DNA of 64,000 nucleotides from Ureibacillus endophyticus (GTDB lineage Bacteria; Bacillota; Bacilli; Bacillales_A; Planococcaceae): NCBI RefSeq assembly GCF_003628435.1, contig NZ_RBZN01000003.1, forward strand, positions 1 through 64,000, in the 5' to 3' direction. Numbering within the stretch: the first letter of the stretch is position 1; every line of letters starts with the position of its first letter. The translations under genes were made by a program, and so were the position numbers. Of this stretch, positions 26,721 to 35,801 are shown piece after piece. The notes beneath the pieces were generated by a model that had not been told where the DNA came from, did not search any database, and saw only the letters and a list, made by a program, of their open reading frames with translations.

Positions 26721-27779
26721 ATGAAAAAGAAATTGCTAGAAGTTAATAATTTACAAGTTAACTTCAAAACATATGCAGGTGTTGTTAAAGCTGTACGTGG
26801 CGTTAGTTTTGACCTTTATGAAGGAGAAACTCTTGCAATCGTTGGTGAATCAGGTTCAGGGAAAAGTGTTACAAGTAACGCAATTATGAAACTGATTCCA
26901 CAACCACCAGGAATTTATGCAGGTGGAGAAATATTGTTTGATGGTCGTGATATCGTTCCACTTACAGAAAAAGAAATGTCAAAAGTACGTGGTAATGAAA
27001 TTGCGATGATTTTCCAAGATCCAATGACAGCGCTTAACCCTACAATGCGCGTAGGAAAACAAATAACAGAAGTAATTCTAAAACATAATAAAAATGTATC
27101 TAGTGCAGAAGCAAAAGAGCGTGCAATTAAATTATTAGAACTTGTGGGTATTCCAATGCCAGAAAAACGTTTCCGTCAATATCCACATGAATTTAGTGGT
27201 GGGATGCGTCAACGTGTAGTAATTGCCATTGCATTAGCAGCAGATCCAAAACTATTAATTGCCGATGAACCAACTACTGCGCTAGACGTAACAATTCAAG
27301 CGCAGATCCTAGAATTAATGAAGGATATTCAAAAGAAACGAAATACATCGATTATCTTCATTACGCATGATTTAGGTGTTGTAGCAAATGTAGCTGATCG
27401 CGTAGCTGTTATGTATGCTGGTCAAATTGTAGAGTATGGTACAGTAAATGATATTTTCTATAATCCAAGACATCCGTATACATGGGGACTATTAGGTTCG
27501 ATGCCTGACTTGAAGAGCAACGAAAAAGAAGAGTTGCGTACAATTCCAGGATCTCCACCGGATTTAATTCACCCACCAAAAGGAGACGCTTTTGCAGCAA
27601 GAAATGAATTTGCCCTTGCTATCGATTATGAAATGGAGCCACCAATGTTTAAAGTATCAGATACACATTATGCGAAAACTTGGCTTCTACACCCAGATGC
27701 ACCGCAAATTCCAATTCCAGATGCAATACAAAAAAGAATCCAAGGCTATTTAGAGGAGGCTGAAAATAATGGCAAATAA
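26721..27779 (+). CDS. oppD: Oligopeptide ABC ATPase OppD, copy 2
   Basis: A 352-residue ATPase with the same motifs as copy 1 ([28 protein letters not shown]). ATG 26721 follows GAAGGTGA; GTG 26712 is the longer alternative. It contains one extra codon near residue 128 ([11 protein letters not shown] against KHTKVSKEEA). Positions 27108-27388 are the converted patch shared with copy 1. Confidence 0.92.
   Translation: MKKKLLEVNNLQVNFKTYAGVVKAVRGVSFDLYEGETLAIVGESGSGKSVTSNAIMKLIPQPPGIYAGGEILFDGRDIVPLTEKEMSKVRGNEIAMIFQDPMTALNPTMRVGKQITEVILKHNKNVSSAEAKERAIKLLELVGIPMPEKRFRQYPHEFSGGMRQRVVIAIALAADPKLLIADEPTTALDVTIQAQILELMKDIQKKRNTSIIFITHDLGVVANVADRVAVMYAGQIVEYGTVNDIFYNPRHPYTWGLLGSMPDLKSNEKEELRTIPGSPPDLIHPPKGDAFAARNEFALAIDYEMEPPMFKVSDTHYAKTWLLHPDAPQIPIPDAIQKRIQGYLEEAENNGK
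27108..27388 (+). repeat. Near-identical patch shared with oppD copy 1
   Basis: Partner of 21142-21422: 281 bp with only two differences, inside paralogous genes that otherwise differ at many synonymous sites. Confidence 0.8.
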
Positions 27780-28677
27780 ATTGCTAGAAGTAAAAAACTT
27801 AAAACAATATTTCGGCCCTTCGAATAATCCTATTAAAGCGGTAGATGGTATTAGCTTTGATGTATATGAAGGAGAAACACTCGGTTTAGTAGGAGAATCT
27901 GGATGTGGTAAATCCACAACAGGTCGTTCTATTATTCGCCTTTACGATATTACAGATGGAGAAATTTTATTTAAAGGGAAAAACATCCATGCTGGTAAAT
28001 CTCGCAAAGAGTTGAAACAGTTCAATCGAGAAATGCAAATGATTTTCCAAGATCCATATGCATCATTAAACCCACGTATGACAGCGGGTGAAATTATCGC
28101 AGAAGGTTTTGATATTCATGGCCTTTATAAAAATAAACAAGAGCGTCGTAACCGTATTGGAGAGTTGCTAGAAGCTGTAGGATTAAATCGTGAGCATGCT
28201 AACCGATATGCCCATGAGTTTTCTGGTGGTCAACGTCAACGTATCGGTATCGCCCGCGCGCTAAGCTTAGACCCAAGTTTTATCATTGCCGATGAACCAA
28301 TCTCTGCTCTTGACGTATCGATTCAAGCACAAGTAGTAAATCTACTGAAAAAATTACAAAAAGAACGTAACTTAACATATTTATTTATTGCCCATGATTT
28401 ATCAATGGTAAAGTATATTAGTGACCGAATTGCTGTAATGTATAGAGGGAAAATTGTAGAGTTAGGCTCTGCGGATGAAATTTATAATCACCCAATTCAT
28501 CCATATACAAAATCTTTATTATCTGCAGTTCCACTTCCGGATCCATTAACAGAAAGAAAACGTCAAAGAATACCGTATAATCATGAGGAAACTACCGAAG
28601 AAATGAAAGTGCATGAAGTTTTACCAAATCACTTTGTCTACGGTTCAGAAAGTCAAATTAGAAAATGGAAGAAATAA
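27769..28677 (+). CDS. oppF: Oligopeptide ABC ATPase OppF, copy 2
   Basis: A 302-residue ATPase with [16 protein letters not shown] and [12 protein letters not shown]. It overlaps oppD copy 2 by 11 bp. Last gene of the second operon, with a terminator about 40 bp downstream. The most diverged part relative to copy 1 is the last 30 residues. Confidence 0.92.
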   Translation: MANKLLEVKNLKQYFGPSNNPIKAVDGISFDVYEGETLGLVGESGCGKSTTGRSIIRLYDITDGEILFKGKNIHAGKSRKELKQFNREMQMIFQDPYASLNPRMTAGEIIAEGFDIHGLYKNKQERRNRIGELLEAVGLNREHANRYAHEFSGGQRQRIGIARALSLDPSFIIADEPISALDVSIQAQVVNLLKKLQKERNLTYLFIAHDLSMVKYISDRIAVMYRGKIVELGSADEIYNHPIHPYTKSLLSAVPLPDPLTERKRQRIPYNHEETTEEMKVHEVLPNHFVYGSESQIRKWKK

Positions 28678-28717
28678 TGGGGGAACCTATCATTTTAAAT
28701 AGTAGTCTTATATTATA

Positions 28718-28750
28718 GCCAACGAAAACTATTCGTTGGCTTATTTTTTT
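28718..28750 (+). terminator. Terminator of opp operon 2
   Basis: GCCAACGAA pairs with TTCGTTGGC and is followed by a T-rich run. Confidence 0.85.
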
Positions 28751-28928
28751 CATACAAATTTGTAGAAATTACTTTAGGAAATGAAAGAATACTTCCACAC
28801 GTACATATACTTTAAAATATTTAAAAACCAAACAATGCAAATCTAAGGAAACTATTTGAATAGGATTAGATTATAAAGTAGCATTATAGTTAATGTGTCG
28901 AGATAATTTATACATAAGGAGAGAAGGA

Positions 28929-29537
28929 ATGGAAAGTTGGATCACAACCATAATGGAGGACTTTGGTTATATAGGTGTTTTTCTACTTATCATGTTGGAA
29001 AACCTATTTCCACCAATTCCTTCAGAGGTAATCTTAACATTTGGTGGATTTATGACAACTAAAACCGATTTATCGGTTATGGGAGTTGTCATTGCTTCAA
29101 CGATCGGATCTGTTGCGGGTGCAATTATTTTGTATGGAATTGGAGCTATTGTAGGAATTCATCGTATTGAGCGATTTGTAGATAAATGGGGGAGAATTTT
29201 ACGATTAACAAGTAGAGATATTCATAAAGCAAATGCTTGGTTTGAAAAGTATGAAGTTTGGACAGTCTTCTTCTGCCGCTTTATACCATTAATTCGAAGT
29301 TTAATTTCTTTACCTGCTGGACTAGCTAAAATGCACTTTGGTATTTTCCTTTTGCTAACAACATTAGGGACGTTAATTTGGAATATGGTATTAGTAAATA
29401 TCGGTGCAGCTGTCGGAGAACAGTGGGAAACAATTGTTCATTATATGGACATTTATTCGAATATTGCCTATGCAGCAATTGCCATTGTGTTTTTTGTCAT
29501 TGTTATTCGTTTCTATCAAAAGAAGTTGAGAAAGTAA
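28929..29537 (+). CDS. DedA-family membrane protein
   Basis: A 202-residue DedA/SNARE-associated membrane protein with ENLFPPIPSEVIL near residues 22-34 and the conserved FFCRFIPLIRSLISLPAGLAKM segment with the family arginines. DedA proteins act as lipid flippases or transporters; in Firmicutes some recycle undecaprenyl phosphate or flip phosphatidylethanolamine. Which one this is cannot be said. AAGGAGAGAAGG precedes ATG 28929. Monocistronic. Confidence 0.85.
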   Translation: MESWITTIMEDFGYIGVFLLIMLENLFPPIPSEVILTFGGFMTTKTDLSVMGVVIASTIGSVAGAIILYGIGAIVGIHRIERFVDKWGRILRLTSRDIHKANAWFEKYEVWTVFFCRFIPLIRSLISLPAGLAKMHFGIFLLLTTLGTLIWNMVLVNIGAAVGEQWETIVHYMDIYSNIAYAAIAIVFFVIVIRFYQKKLRK

Positions 29538-29542
29538 TAAAT

Positions 29543-29577
29543 AAAGCAGATCGGGTTTATGCCCGATCTGCTTTTTT
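29543..29577. terminator. Bidirectional terminator between dedA-like and fsr-like genes
   Basis: AAAGCAGATCGGG pairs with CCCGATCTGCTTT, with T-runs on both strands. It lies between convergent genes. Confidence 0.85.
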
Positions 29578-30784
29578 ATGCAGGTTTTTCTACTTTATCT
29601 TTTGGTAAAAAGAACGCTACGACTAATAAAATTGGTAGAATGGAGATGATTTGAATCGTACTTGCGATTCCGATTTTATCAAGTAAAAATCCTATAACAA
29701 CAGCACCGATTGCTCCCATACCAAAGGCGAATCCTGTTGTTAAACCAGCCATAGTTCCAATTTTACTTGGGACAAGTTCTTGTGCATACACCACTGTAAC
29801 CGAAAAACTAATCATTATCAATGTGCCAATAATGATTAAAAAGATTAAAACTAACCATATCGGCATGTATGGTAGTAGTAAACAGAACGGTAGTGGCCCA
29901 ACAACAGATAGTAAGATGACATTTTTTCGACCAATTCGATCTGATAGGGAGCCCCCAAAGAATGTACCAACGACACCACAAGCCATAAAAATGAAAATAA
30001 ATACTTGTCCTAGACGTAGTGTTAAATCATAATGATCCATTAAATAAAATACATAAAAGTTTGTAATGTTCGTTGTGTAAAATGAACGGGCAAAAATAAT
30101 GACCATTAAAAGTGTTAAAGCAATACCAACTTGTTTTTTCGTTAAAGGAGGTAGTGATGAAACCAGTACTTTTTTCTTTTTCATTGCTAATTTTTCTGCC
30201 TGTAATTGACGAACATACCATCTTGAAATTTTTAATAATATCGCAATTCCAAGTGTTGTGAGTAATAATACAATCGCTGCACCACGTTGACCATAAACGT
30301 CTAAAATAAATGCACTAATCAAAGGAGCTAATGCTTGTCCTGAGTTTCCGCCAACTTGATAAATGGATTGAGCTAGTCCTCGTTTATTCCCAGCAGACAT
30401 AAAAGAGACCCGGGATCCTTCGGGGTGGAAAACTGCCGAACCGAATCCTAAGAATAATACCGAAAGTAATATTAACCAGTATTGCTCTGCTAGTATGAGC
30501 ATCGTTAATCCAACAAAAGAACTCATCATGCCAATAGGCAACGCAAAAGGCATTGGTTTCTTATCACTTACAAACCCAACAACTGGTTGAAGGGCTGATG
30601 AAAACATATTTAATACAAAAGATATAATCCCGAGTTCAGTAAAAGTTAGCCCTAAATCTCGTTCAAGTAAAGGAAACATGGCTGGAACGACAGATTGCAT
30701 TGTATCATTTATTAAATGAGCTACTCCAATAGCAATCATAACAGGATAAATGGGATTATTAAGAGTAGCTTTAGTTTCACTCAT
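29576..30784 (-). CDS. MFS transporter, fosmidomycin-resistance (Fsr) type
   Basis: A 402-residue 12-helix MFS protein. The start YPVMIAIGVAHLINDTMQSV and the motif GFGSAVFHPEGSRVSFMSAG are typical of the Fsr subfamily, which exports fosmidomycin and other compounds. The natural substrate is unknown. AGGTGAGAC precedes the ATG at 30784. Confidence 0.8.
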   Translation of the reverse strand: MSETKATLNNPIYPVMIAIGVAHLINDTMQSVVPAMFPLLERDLGLTFTELGIISFVLNMFSSALQPVVGFVSDKKPMPFALPIGMMSSFVGLTMLILAEQYWLILLSVLFLGFGSAVFHPEGSRVSFMSAGNKRGLAQSIYQVGGNSGQALAPLISAFILDVYGQRGAAIVLLLTTLGIAILLKISRWYVRQLQAEKLAMKKKKVLVSSLPPLTKKQVGIALTLLMVIIFARSFYTTNITNFYVFYLMDHYDLTLRLGQVFIFIFMACGVVGTFFGGSLSDRIGRKNVILLSVVGPLPFCLLLPYMPIWLVLIFLIIIGTLIMISFSVTVVYAQELVPSKIGTMAGLTTGFAFGMGAIGAVVIGFLLDKIGIASTIQIISILPILLVVAFFLPKDKVEKPA

Positions 30785-30878
30785 AATGTCTCACCTTCTA
30801 ATTTCAATTCGTATTTACCATTATACCCCTATATTGTTAATTTCATAGTGAGATTAATGGTGTATTGTAAAATAGTTC

Positions 30879-30991
30879 ATTGTTGCAGAGTAGTTCTCCG
30901 TTCCGACCGACGCTTCACGCAGAAAGTTTAGCTCTGTAGCGAAAGGTGAATGCCGCCAGCTACACTCGCTGCCTCCACTACGAACAACAAT
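30879..30991. repeat. MITE-like intergenic repeat (long form)
   Basis: 113 bp with inverted ends ATTGTTG / CAACAAT, extended imperfectly by GTAG and CTCC on each side. Clearly more GC-rich than the surrounding AT-rich spacer and without a coding frame. Its reverse complement shares ordered blocks with the 68-bp element at 10264-10331. No transposase is present, so it would be non-autonomous. Confidence 0.5.
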
Positions 30992-31056
30992 TCGGTACTA
31001 GTAAGTGAAAATAACCTACATTATATATTGTTCATATAGCTATTATCCAGAGCCTA

Positions 31057-31095
31057 AAAAAAGAAGATTCCAGAATGCCTGGAATCTTCTTTTTT
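31057..31095 (-). terminator. Terminator of the NADH dehydrogenase operon
   Basis: AAGAAGATTCCAG pairs with CTGGAATCTTCTT, flanked by A and T runs, just after the minus-strand gene end. Confidence 0.85.
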
Positions 31096-31107
31096 ATATT
31101 TTAAGTA

Positions 31108-32292
31108 TTAATAAGCTAGACCGTATAAAGCTTTAATGTGTGATAAGTAACGGATATTACTTGCTTCTTTCATTAATGTAGCTGGAAGGCCTTTAAGTGG
31201 AATGTTGTTACCACCAACAAGTGCTACACCATCTTTACGTCCAAGGCTTGCAAGTGTTCCTGAGTTAATTGGGTTGAATGGTTCTAATTTTTGACCACGC
31301 ATTAATGCGAAAATGTTATATCCAGCTGTTTCACCCATTTGCCATGCAACTTGTGCAGTAGGTGGATATAATGGACGACCACCATCAGCAGGAAGAGCAA
31401 CAGATGCATCCCCAACAACAAATACATCTGGGTGAGATGTTGATTGAAGATATTCGTTAATTGTTGCTTTACCACGATCACAAGCAAGACCTGATTCTTG
31501 AACGATTGGAAGAGCAGCAACTCCACCAGTCCAAATGAATGTGTTAGCTGTAATTACAGTGCCATCTTTTAATGAGATTTTGTTTCCTTCTACACCTGTT
31601 ACAGGTAGGCCAGTTAAGAATTCTACACCACGTTTAGTTAATGACTCAGTAGCACGTTGAATTAAGTCATCTGGAAGTACTGGTAAAATTTTTGGACCAG
31701 CTTCAATTAGCTTAATGTTAAGTTCATTGAAATCTACACCGTATTTTTTAGCGATAGCAGGGAAGTTATCGACGATTTCGCCAACAAGTTCTACACCTGT
31801 TAAACCGCCACCACCGATTACGATTGTTGCATCAGCTAAATCTTTTGATTGTGCATATGCTTCAATTTTGCTTTCAATATGTGCATAGATACGGTTTGCA
31901 TCGTCAACTGATTTTAATACCATACTATTTTCTTCTAGTCCTGGAATACCGAAGAAACCTGTTTGGCTACCTAAAGCAACAACTAAATTATCGTAGGATA
32001 AAACTGATCCATCTGCTAGGAAAACTTCTTTATTATCAACGTTGAAAGATTTTACTTCTTGAACAACTACGTTAATATCTTTTCCTTTGAATAATTTGTT
32101 TAAAGAAAAAGATACAGCAGGTTCTTTAATTGTTCCACCTGCTAAACGGTGTAATTCTGTAATGATTTGATGAGTCGGGTATTTATTTACAACGGTAATT
32201 TTCGCTTCATCGTTGCTTGCAAATTGACGTAATTTAAGTGCAGTAAGTAATCCACCATAACCTGCACCTAAGATGACGATTTCTTTTGACAT
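31108..32292 (-). CDS. Type II NADH dehydrogenase (NDH-2 family)
   Basis: A 394-residue flavoprotein. FAD-binding GAGYGG (9-14) in the N-terminal Rossmann fold, a second nucleotide-binding GGGGLTGVELVGE near residue 160, and VFVVGDAS before PLYPPTAQVAWQMG. These are the marks of non-proton-pumping NDH-2, which passes electrons from NADH to menaquinone at the membrane surface; the C-terminal helix anchors it. It shares an operon with the DUF1641 gene upstream. GGACGGAGG precedes the ATG. B. subtilis has several such proteins (Ndh, YumB, YutJ), so I give no symbol. Confidence 0.87.
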   Translation of the reverse strand: MSKEIVILGAGYGGLLTALKLRQFASNDEAKITVVNKYPTHQIITELHRLAGGTIKEPAVSFSLNKLFKGKDINVVVQEVKSFNVDNKEVFLADGSVLSYDNLVVALGSQTGFFGIPGLEENSMVLKSVDDANRIYAHIESKIEAYAQSKDLADATIVIGGGGLTGVELVGEIVDNFPAIAKKYGVDFNELNIKLIEAGPKILPVLPDDLIQRATESLTKRGVEFLTGLPVTGVEGNKISLKDGTVITANTFIWTGGVAALPIVQESGLACDRGKATINEYLQSTSHPDVFVVGDASVALPADGGRPLYPPTAQVAWQMGETAGYNIFALMRGQKLEPFNPINSGTLASLGRKDGVALVGGNNIPLKGLPATLMKEASNIRYLSHIKALYGLAY

Positions 32293-32336
32293 GATTATCC
32301 TCCGTCCTTATTAAATTAATGAACTGAATTTATACT

Positions 32337-32753
32337 TTAAGCTTTACGTTCAGCTTGGATTTGTAAAAATGCGTTGGCAAAACGGAACAGTTTTTGTGCT
32401 TCTGGATCTTTTAATAATTTTAGTAATCCAAATAAGCCGATTGTTTCGTTTGTTTCTTCTGCACGATCTTTTGCTTCAATTGCAGCTGAAGCTAAGCCTT
32501 TAACAGAGTCGATAACTGGTACTGAAACTTCTTTAATTGCGTTTACAGTATCATTTTTAAGTACGTCATCTGTAGCGACTAATTGAGCCATGTCATAGGC
32601 TTTAGTTAGAAGAGTAACAACCTCAGCTAATTTTGGTAATGCTTCTACTAAAGTCGTTAACGATTCTTGAACTTCAGGTTTTAATAATTGATCAAGTATA
32701 TCTATTTTTTCTTTGCTAACAGCCTGCTGAGCTTGAATCAATTCTTCTGACAT
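32337..32753 (-). CDS. DUF1641 family protein
   Basis: A 138-residue protein of the DUF1641 family, which is often encoded beside formate dehydrogenases and NDH-2-like oxidoreductases. Alpha-helical and rich in Glu and Lys, with a conserved centre TIGLFGLLKLLKDPEAQKLFRF. No catalytic residues are evident, so it is probably a partner or scaffold of the dehydrogenase 44 bp downstream. The second of two ATG codons (32753) is spaced best from AAAAGGAG. Confidence 0.8.
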   Translation of the reverse strand: MSEELIQAQQAVSKEKIDILDQLLKPEVQESLTTLVEALPKLAEVVTLLTKAYDMAQLVATDDVLKNDTVNAIKEVSVPVIDSVKGLASAAIEAKDRAEETNETIGLFGLLKLLKDPEAQKLFRFANAFLQIQAERKA

Positions 32754-33171
32754 TTTCATTCTCCTTTTCCATTGTAGTTTTCTTTTTAACTAAAAAGTTT
32801 GAAAAATATTTCACAAATAGCCATTTGTTAAATAAAACATAGCTATTTTACCATTCCCACGTAAAACATCATAATATATAAAAACATAGTAAACAATAGA
32901 CCTTTTCTAAAAGTATTGATGAAAAACTACAAAAGCACTAAAAATTTACATTGTATTATAAATAATGTCTCACCGCTAGCAATTAAATTTGTTTGGATAA
33001 AAATAATTTGGAAAAAAGCTACAAAAAACTACTTTTTTGTGAATATTGTGTACCATAATCACTTTGAATTATACGACTTATTGAAAGGTATTTCTAATAA
33101 TAAAGTGGCATTTCTATTATTTATATGATAATTCTAAAATTAATCTAAAGTATAGTTTGGAATTATCTAAA
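32754..33171. other. AT-rich intergenic region, no gene supported
   Basis: About 420 bp holding the upstream region of the DUF1641-NDH-2 operon and the 3' end of the bps unit. A 70-codon plus-strand frame at 32916 has no ribosome binding site and a Lys/Asn/Ile composition expected by chance in AT-rich DNA. Confidence 0.4.
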
Positions 33172-33735
33172 TTAGTTATGATTATCCTTCGCTACGTGTG
33201 TTGAAATGTTCTTTTTAAACTTCTCTTTATAGTTTGTTACTTCCATCAATGCTTGTTCTTCTAGTGGAATGCGAACTGAAAGCATTGCAAAATTTAATAG
33301 CGTAAAACATATCGCAGTAAAGTATGCTTGAAACATAAGAGGGAGTACAAGAATTTCAATACATACAACTAAATAGTTAGGATGTCTAAAAAATAAATAT
33401 GGGCCCTTTTTTACAACATTCGCTCCTGGCAAGATAATAATTTTAGTGTTCCAATATTGTCCTAAAGAAGTTAGACACCAAATACGTAACCCTTGAGTTA
33501 ATAAAAATAAAATAAAGAGCCAAATAAAAAGAGGGGAAAGTTGTCTGTTAAAAATAAGAATTTCCCCAATTAAACTTATAAAAAAACTTATATGCAGAGC
33601 TAACATAAATGGGTAATGGGATTGTCCGACTTCAAATGCACCTAATGATTTCATTTTTTTCTCATTTCTTTTTGCAACGAAAACTTCAACTAGTCTTTGA
33701 ACGATGACAAAAGAAATGATAGCGACTATGATCAT
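33172..33735 (-). CDS. bpsB: Isoprenylcysteine-methyltransferase-fold enzyme (BpsB/YpbQ-like)
   Basis: A 187-residue membrane methyltransferase of the ICMT type: five or so helices, then the cofactor-binding GPYLFFRHPNYLVV and a C-terminal EEQALMEV. In B. subtilis the gene next to the type III polyketide synthase (BpsB) O-methylates alkylpyrones to their methyl ethers. GGAGGG 8 bp before ATG 33735 decides the start and places it 4 bp after the synthase stop, so the two form an operon. Confidence 0.8.
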   Translation of the reverse strand: MIIVAIISFVIVQRLVEVFVAKRNEKKMKSLGAFEVGQSHYPFMLALHISFFISLIGEILIFNRQLSPLFIWLFILFLLTQGLRIWCLTSLGQYWNTKIIILPGANVVKKGPYLFFRHPNYLVVCIEILVLPLMFQAYFTAICFTLLNFAMLSVRIPLEEQALMEVTNYKEKFKKNISTHVAKDNHN

Positions 33736-33739
33736 CCGC

Positions 33740-34822
33740 TTATTCCCTCCATTGTAAAAGTACTGCTTCTCCACTAAAACCGGGTCCTAGAGCGACTAAT
33801 AACCCATGAGTATTTGGTTCGGTTTTCTTTAACATGAATTGTTCTAGAACATATAGAACAGTAGGGGAAGACATATTTCCGTGTTGTTTTAATATGGAAC
33901 GGGAAATAGCAGTTTGTTCTTCAGTAAGCTGCAATGCTTCTTCATATGCTTTTAATACTTTTTTTCCACCTGGATGGGCAACAAAATTATCAATTTGTTT
34001 TTCAGAGATGCCTTCTTCCTTGAGGAAATCGTGAATAAAGGGACCTAGCCATGTGGAAATAATACTAGGAATATCTCTAGAAAATACGACATGCAGACCA
34101 TCATCTTTAATGTCCCAACCCATCACATCCAAAGAATTAGGCATCCATTTAGAAGCAGTATTTAAAATATGAGGGATAGGCTTTTTCGTATTCATTAATA
34201 CTTGGTCACCACATACTAAAATACATGCAACACCATCTGCGAAGAGTGAGGCACCTACGAGATTACTTTTTGAAAAATCGTTTTGTTGGAAAGTTAGACT
34301 AGCCAATTCAACGCACACTACAAGAACTTTTTCTGTAGGGTGAGCGAGACAATAATCAAAGGCTCTACTAACACCAGAAGCACCGCCTGCACAACCTAGA
34401 CCCCATATTGGAAGTCTCTTAATACGATCAGAGAATTTCATTTTATTCATTACTCTAGCATCAATACTTGGAGTTGATAGGCCAGTACTCGAAACGAAGA
34501 TAATCGCGTCAATTTCTTCTACAGAAATTGGCTGCTCTAAAAATTGAGGATTTTCTAAACAGGCTTTAATTGCTTCTACACTGTATTCCGTTGCAAGTTT
34601 TATATATAAGTCATTCCGTTCACCAAAAGTGTGCTCTTTTCTATGCCAATCTAATGGGATACAAAATTGACGTTGTTCAATTTCACCATTTTGAAAAACC
34701 TTTAATAATCTTTCGAGTTGTGGAATTTTATCATGAAAAAGTTCTTTCGTTAATTGCTCAATATTTGATTGTTTCAAAATATGCGGGGGATCATATGTAC
34801 TTATGGAAACAATTTTGGGCAT
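33740..34822 (-). CDS. bpsA: Type III polyketide synthase (alkylpyrone synthase)
   Basis: A 360-residue chalcone-synthase-like enzyme with the complete catalytic triad: Cys144 in LGCAGG, His283 in NFVAHPGG and Asn316 in KQHGNMSS, plus the C-terminal GPGFSGEAVLLQW. Bacillus homologues (BpsA/BcsA) extend long-chain acyl-CoA with malonyl-CoA to triketide or tetraketide alkylpyrones. GAGGAGAT precedes the ATG. It is paired with the methyltransferase gene downstream, so the final product is probably a methylated alkylpyrone lipid. Length is normal. Confidence 0.88.
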   Translation of the reverse strand: MPKIVSISTYDPPHILKQSNIEQLTKELFHDKIPQLERLLKVFQNGEIEQRQFCIPLDWHRKEHTFGERNDLYIKLATEYSVEAIKACLENPQFLEQPISVEEIDAIIFVSSTGLSTPSIDARVMNKMKFSDRIKRLPIWGLGCAGGASGVSRAFDYCLAHPTEKVLVVCVELASLTFQQNDFSKSNLVGASLFADGVACILVCGDQVLMNTKKPIPHILNTASKWMPNSLDVMGWDIKDDGLHVVFSRDIPSIISTWLGPFIHDFLKEEGISEKQIDNFVAHPGGKKVLKAYEEALQLTEEQTAISRSILKQHGNMSSPTVLYVLEQFMLKKTEPNTHGLLVALGPGFSGEAVLLQWRE

Positions 34823-34943
34823 AATTAAAATCTCCTCTTTTTTATAGTTTTCTCCAGGTAAATTTCAAATATGCAAAAAAGATGTTAGAGTGCGTAAATT
34901 AAAAAAATGCTGATAAAGAATGTTTTAAACATTCTATATCAGC

Positions 34944-35657
34944 TTAATTTGATAAGGAGGTTTTAAATGTTCCCCTGTTTGTTTCACTTATTAGCTTATT
35001 ATTTTCATTTATCATGATTGTTTTCAATAGTAGCTCTAAATAAAGTAGGAAATAACCGATGCAATCCTTTACAAGTTCAATATAGGAAAAGAAAGAATCC
35101 GATTTTTGATAATGTAAATAATCACATTTTAATACTTCTAATAACTTATTAGAAAACAGGTGGATGTTTGTTGCATGGAACTGTTCTAAACATGTAGTAA
35201 GGCTACAAAAGAGAATTTGATCTTCTGCTTCAGGGTGTTCGATAATGGCAATATCTTTTAGTAAAATTTCAAGGGATTTTATATAGCCGAAAAATGAAAT
35301 ATCTTTATAGCCTAGTAATTCAGCATTAATGGATTGTGTGTAGAGGCTTTGAAATTTTTTAGACGTATTTTTAATTAAAGAATGCTCATTAAAACCATAC
35401 ATTGGAATAGAAAAGAGATATTTCCCATTTGTCGATGATCCATCTCCAAAATCGTTTACAATAAAATAAAAATTTTTACAAGATGGACAGGAGAGGGAAA
35501 TCACGCGAATTTTAAAGTTTTCATTTTCTAAGTCTTTACTGTCTTCAGCTTTTGGATGAATATCAAGATTACAATGAGGGCATTTATTAATGACTATGTA
35601 TTCTAGCTGCTCATAGTTATAAGAGACTTTCTTTAACTTCGTTTCGTATTTTTGCAT
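34944..35657 (-). CDS. Zinc-ribbon protein of unknown function (DUF4145-like)
   Basis: A 237-residue soluble protein. The N-terminal part has two CxxC pairs (Cys26/29 in CPHC, Cys57/60 in CPSC) that would make a zinc ribbon; the rest is helical. The layout, ribbon then helical domain, is like DUF4145 proteins, but I cannot confirm the family. AAAGGAG before ATG 35657 argues against the longer frame. No partner gene is nearby. Confidence 0.55.
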   Translation of the reverse strand: MQKYETKLKKVSYNYEQLEYIVINKCPHCNLDIHPKAEDSKDLENENFKIRVISLSCPSCKNFYFIVNDFGDGSSTNGKYLFSIPMYGFNEHSLIKNTSKKFQSLYTQSINAELLGYKDISFFGYIKSLEILLKDIAIIEHPEAEDQILFCSLTTCLEQFHATNIHLFSNKLLEVLKCDYLHYQKSDSFFSYIELVKDCIGYFLLYLELLLKTIMINENNKLISETNRGTFKTSLSN

Positions 35658-35801
35658 ATTTATTATAATCTCCTTTATGAAGCTTAATAGATTTAAATTT
35701 ACTTTTTTAGATAGTGATAACACTATGATTTCCAAAAATGGAAATTAAAATACAATGCAAAATAAAAAAGGTGTAAAGAAATATCCTTACACCTGTGTTG
35801 T

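Noticed and set aside
32916-33128. 70-codon frame upstream of the bps unit
   Set aside because: Lys/Asn/Ile-rich translation with no start signals; it lies in the spacer before a minus-strand operon.
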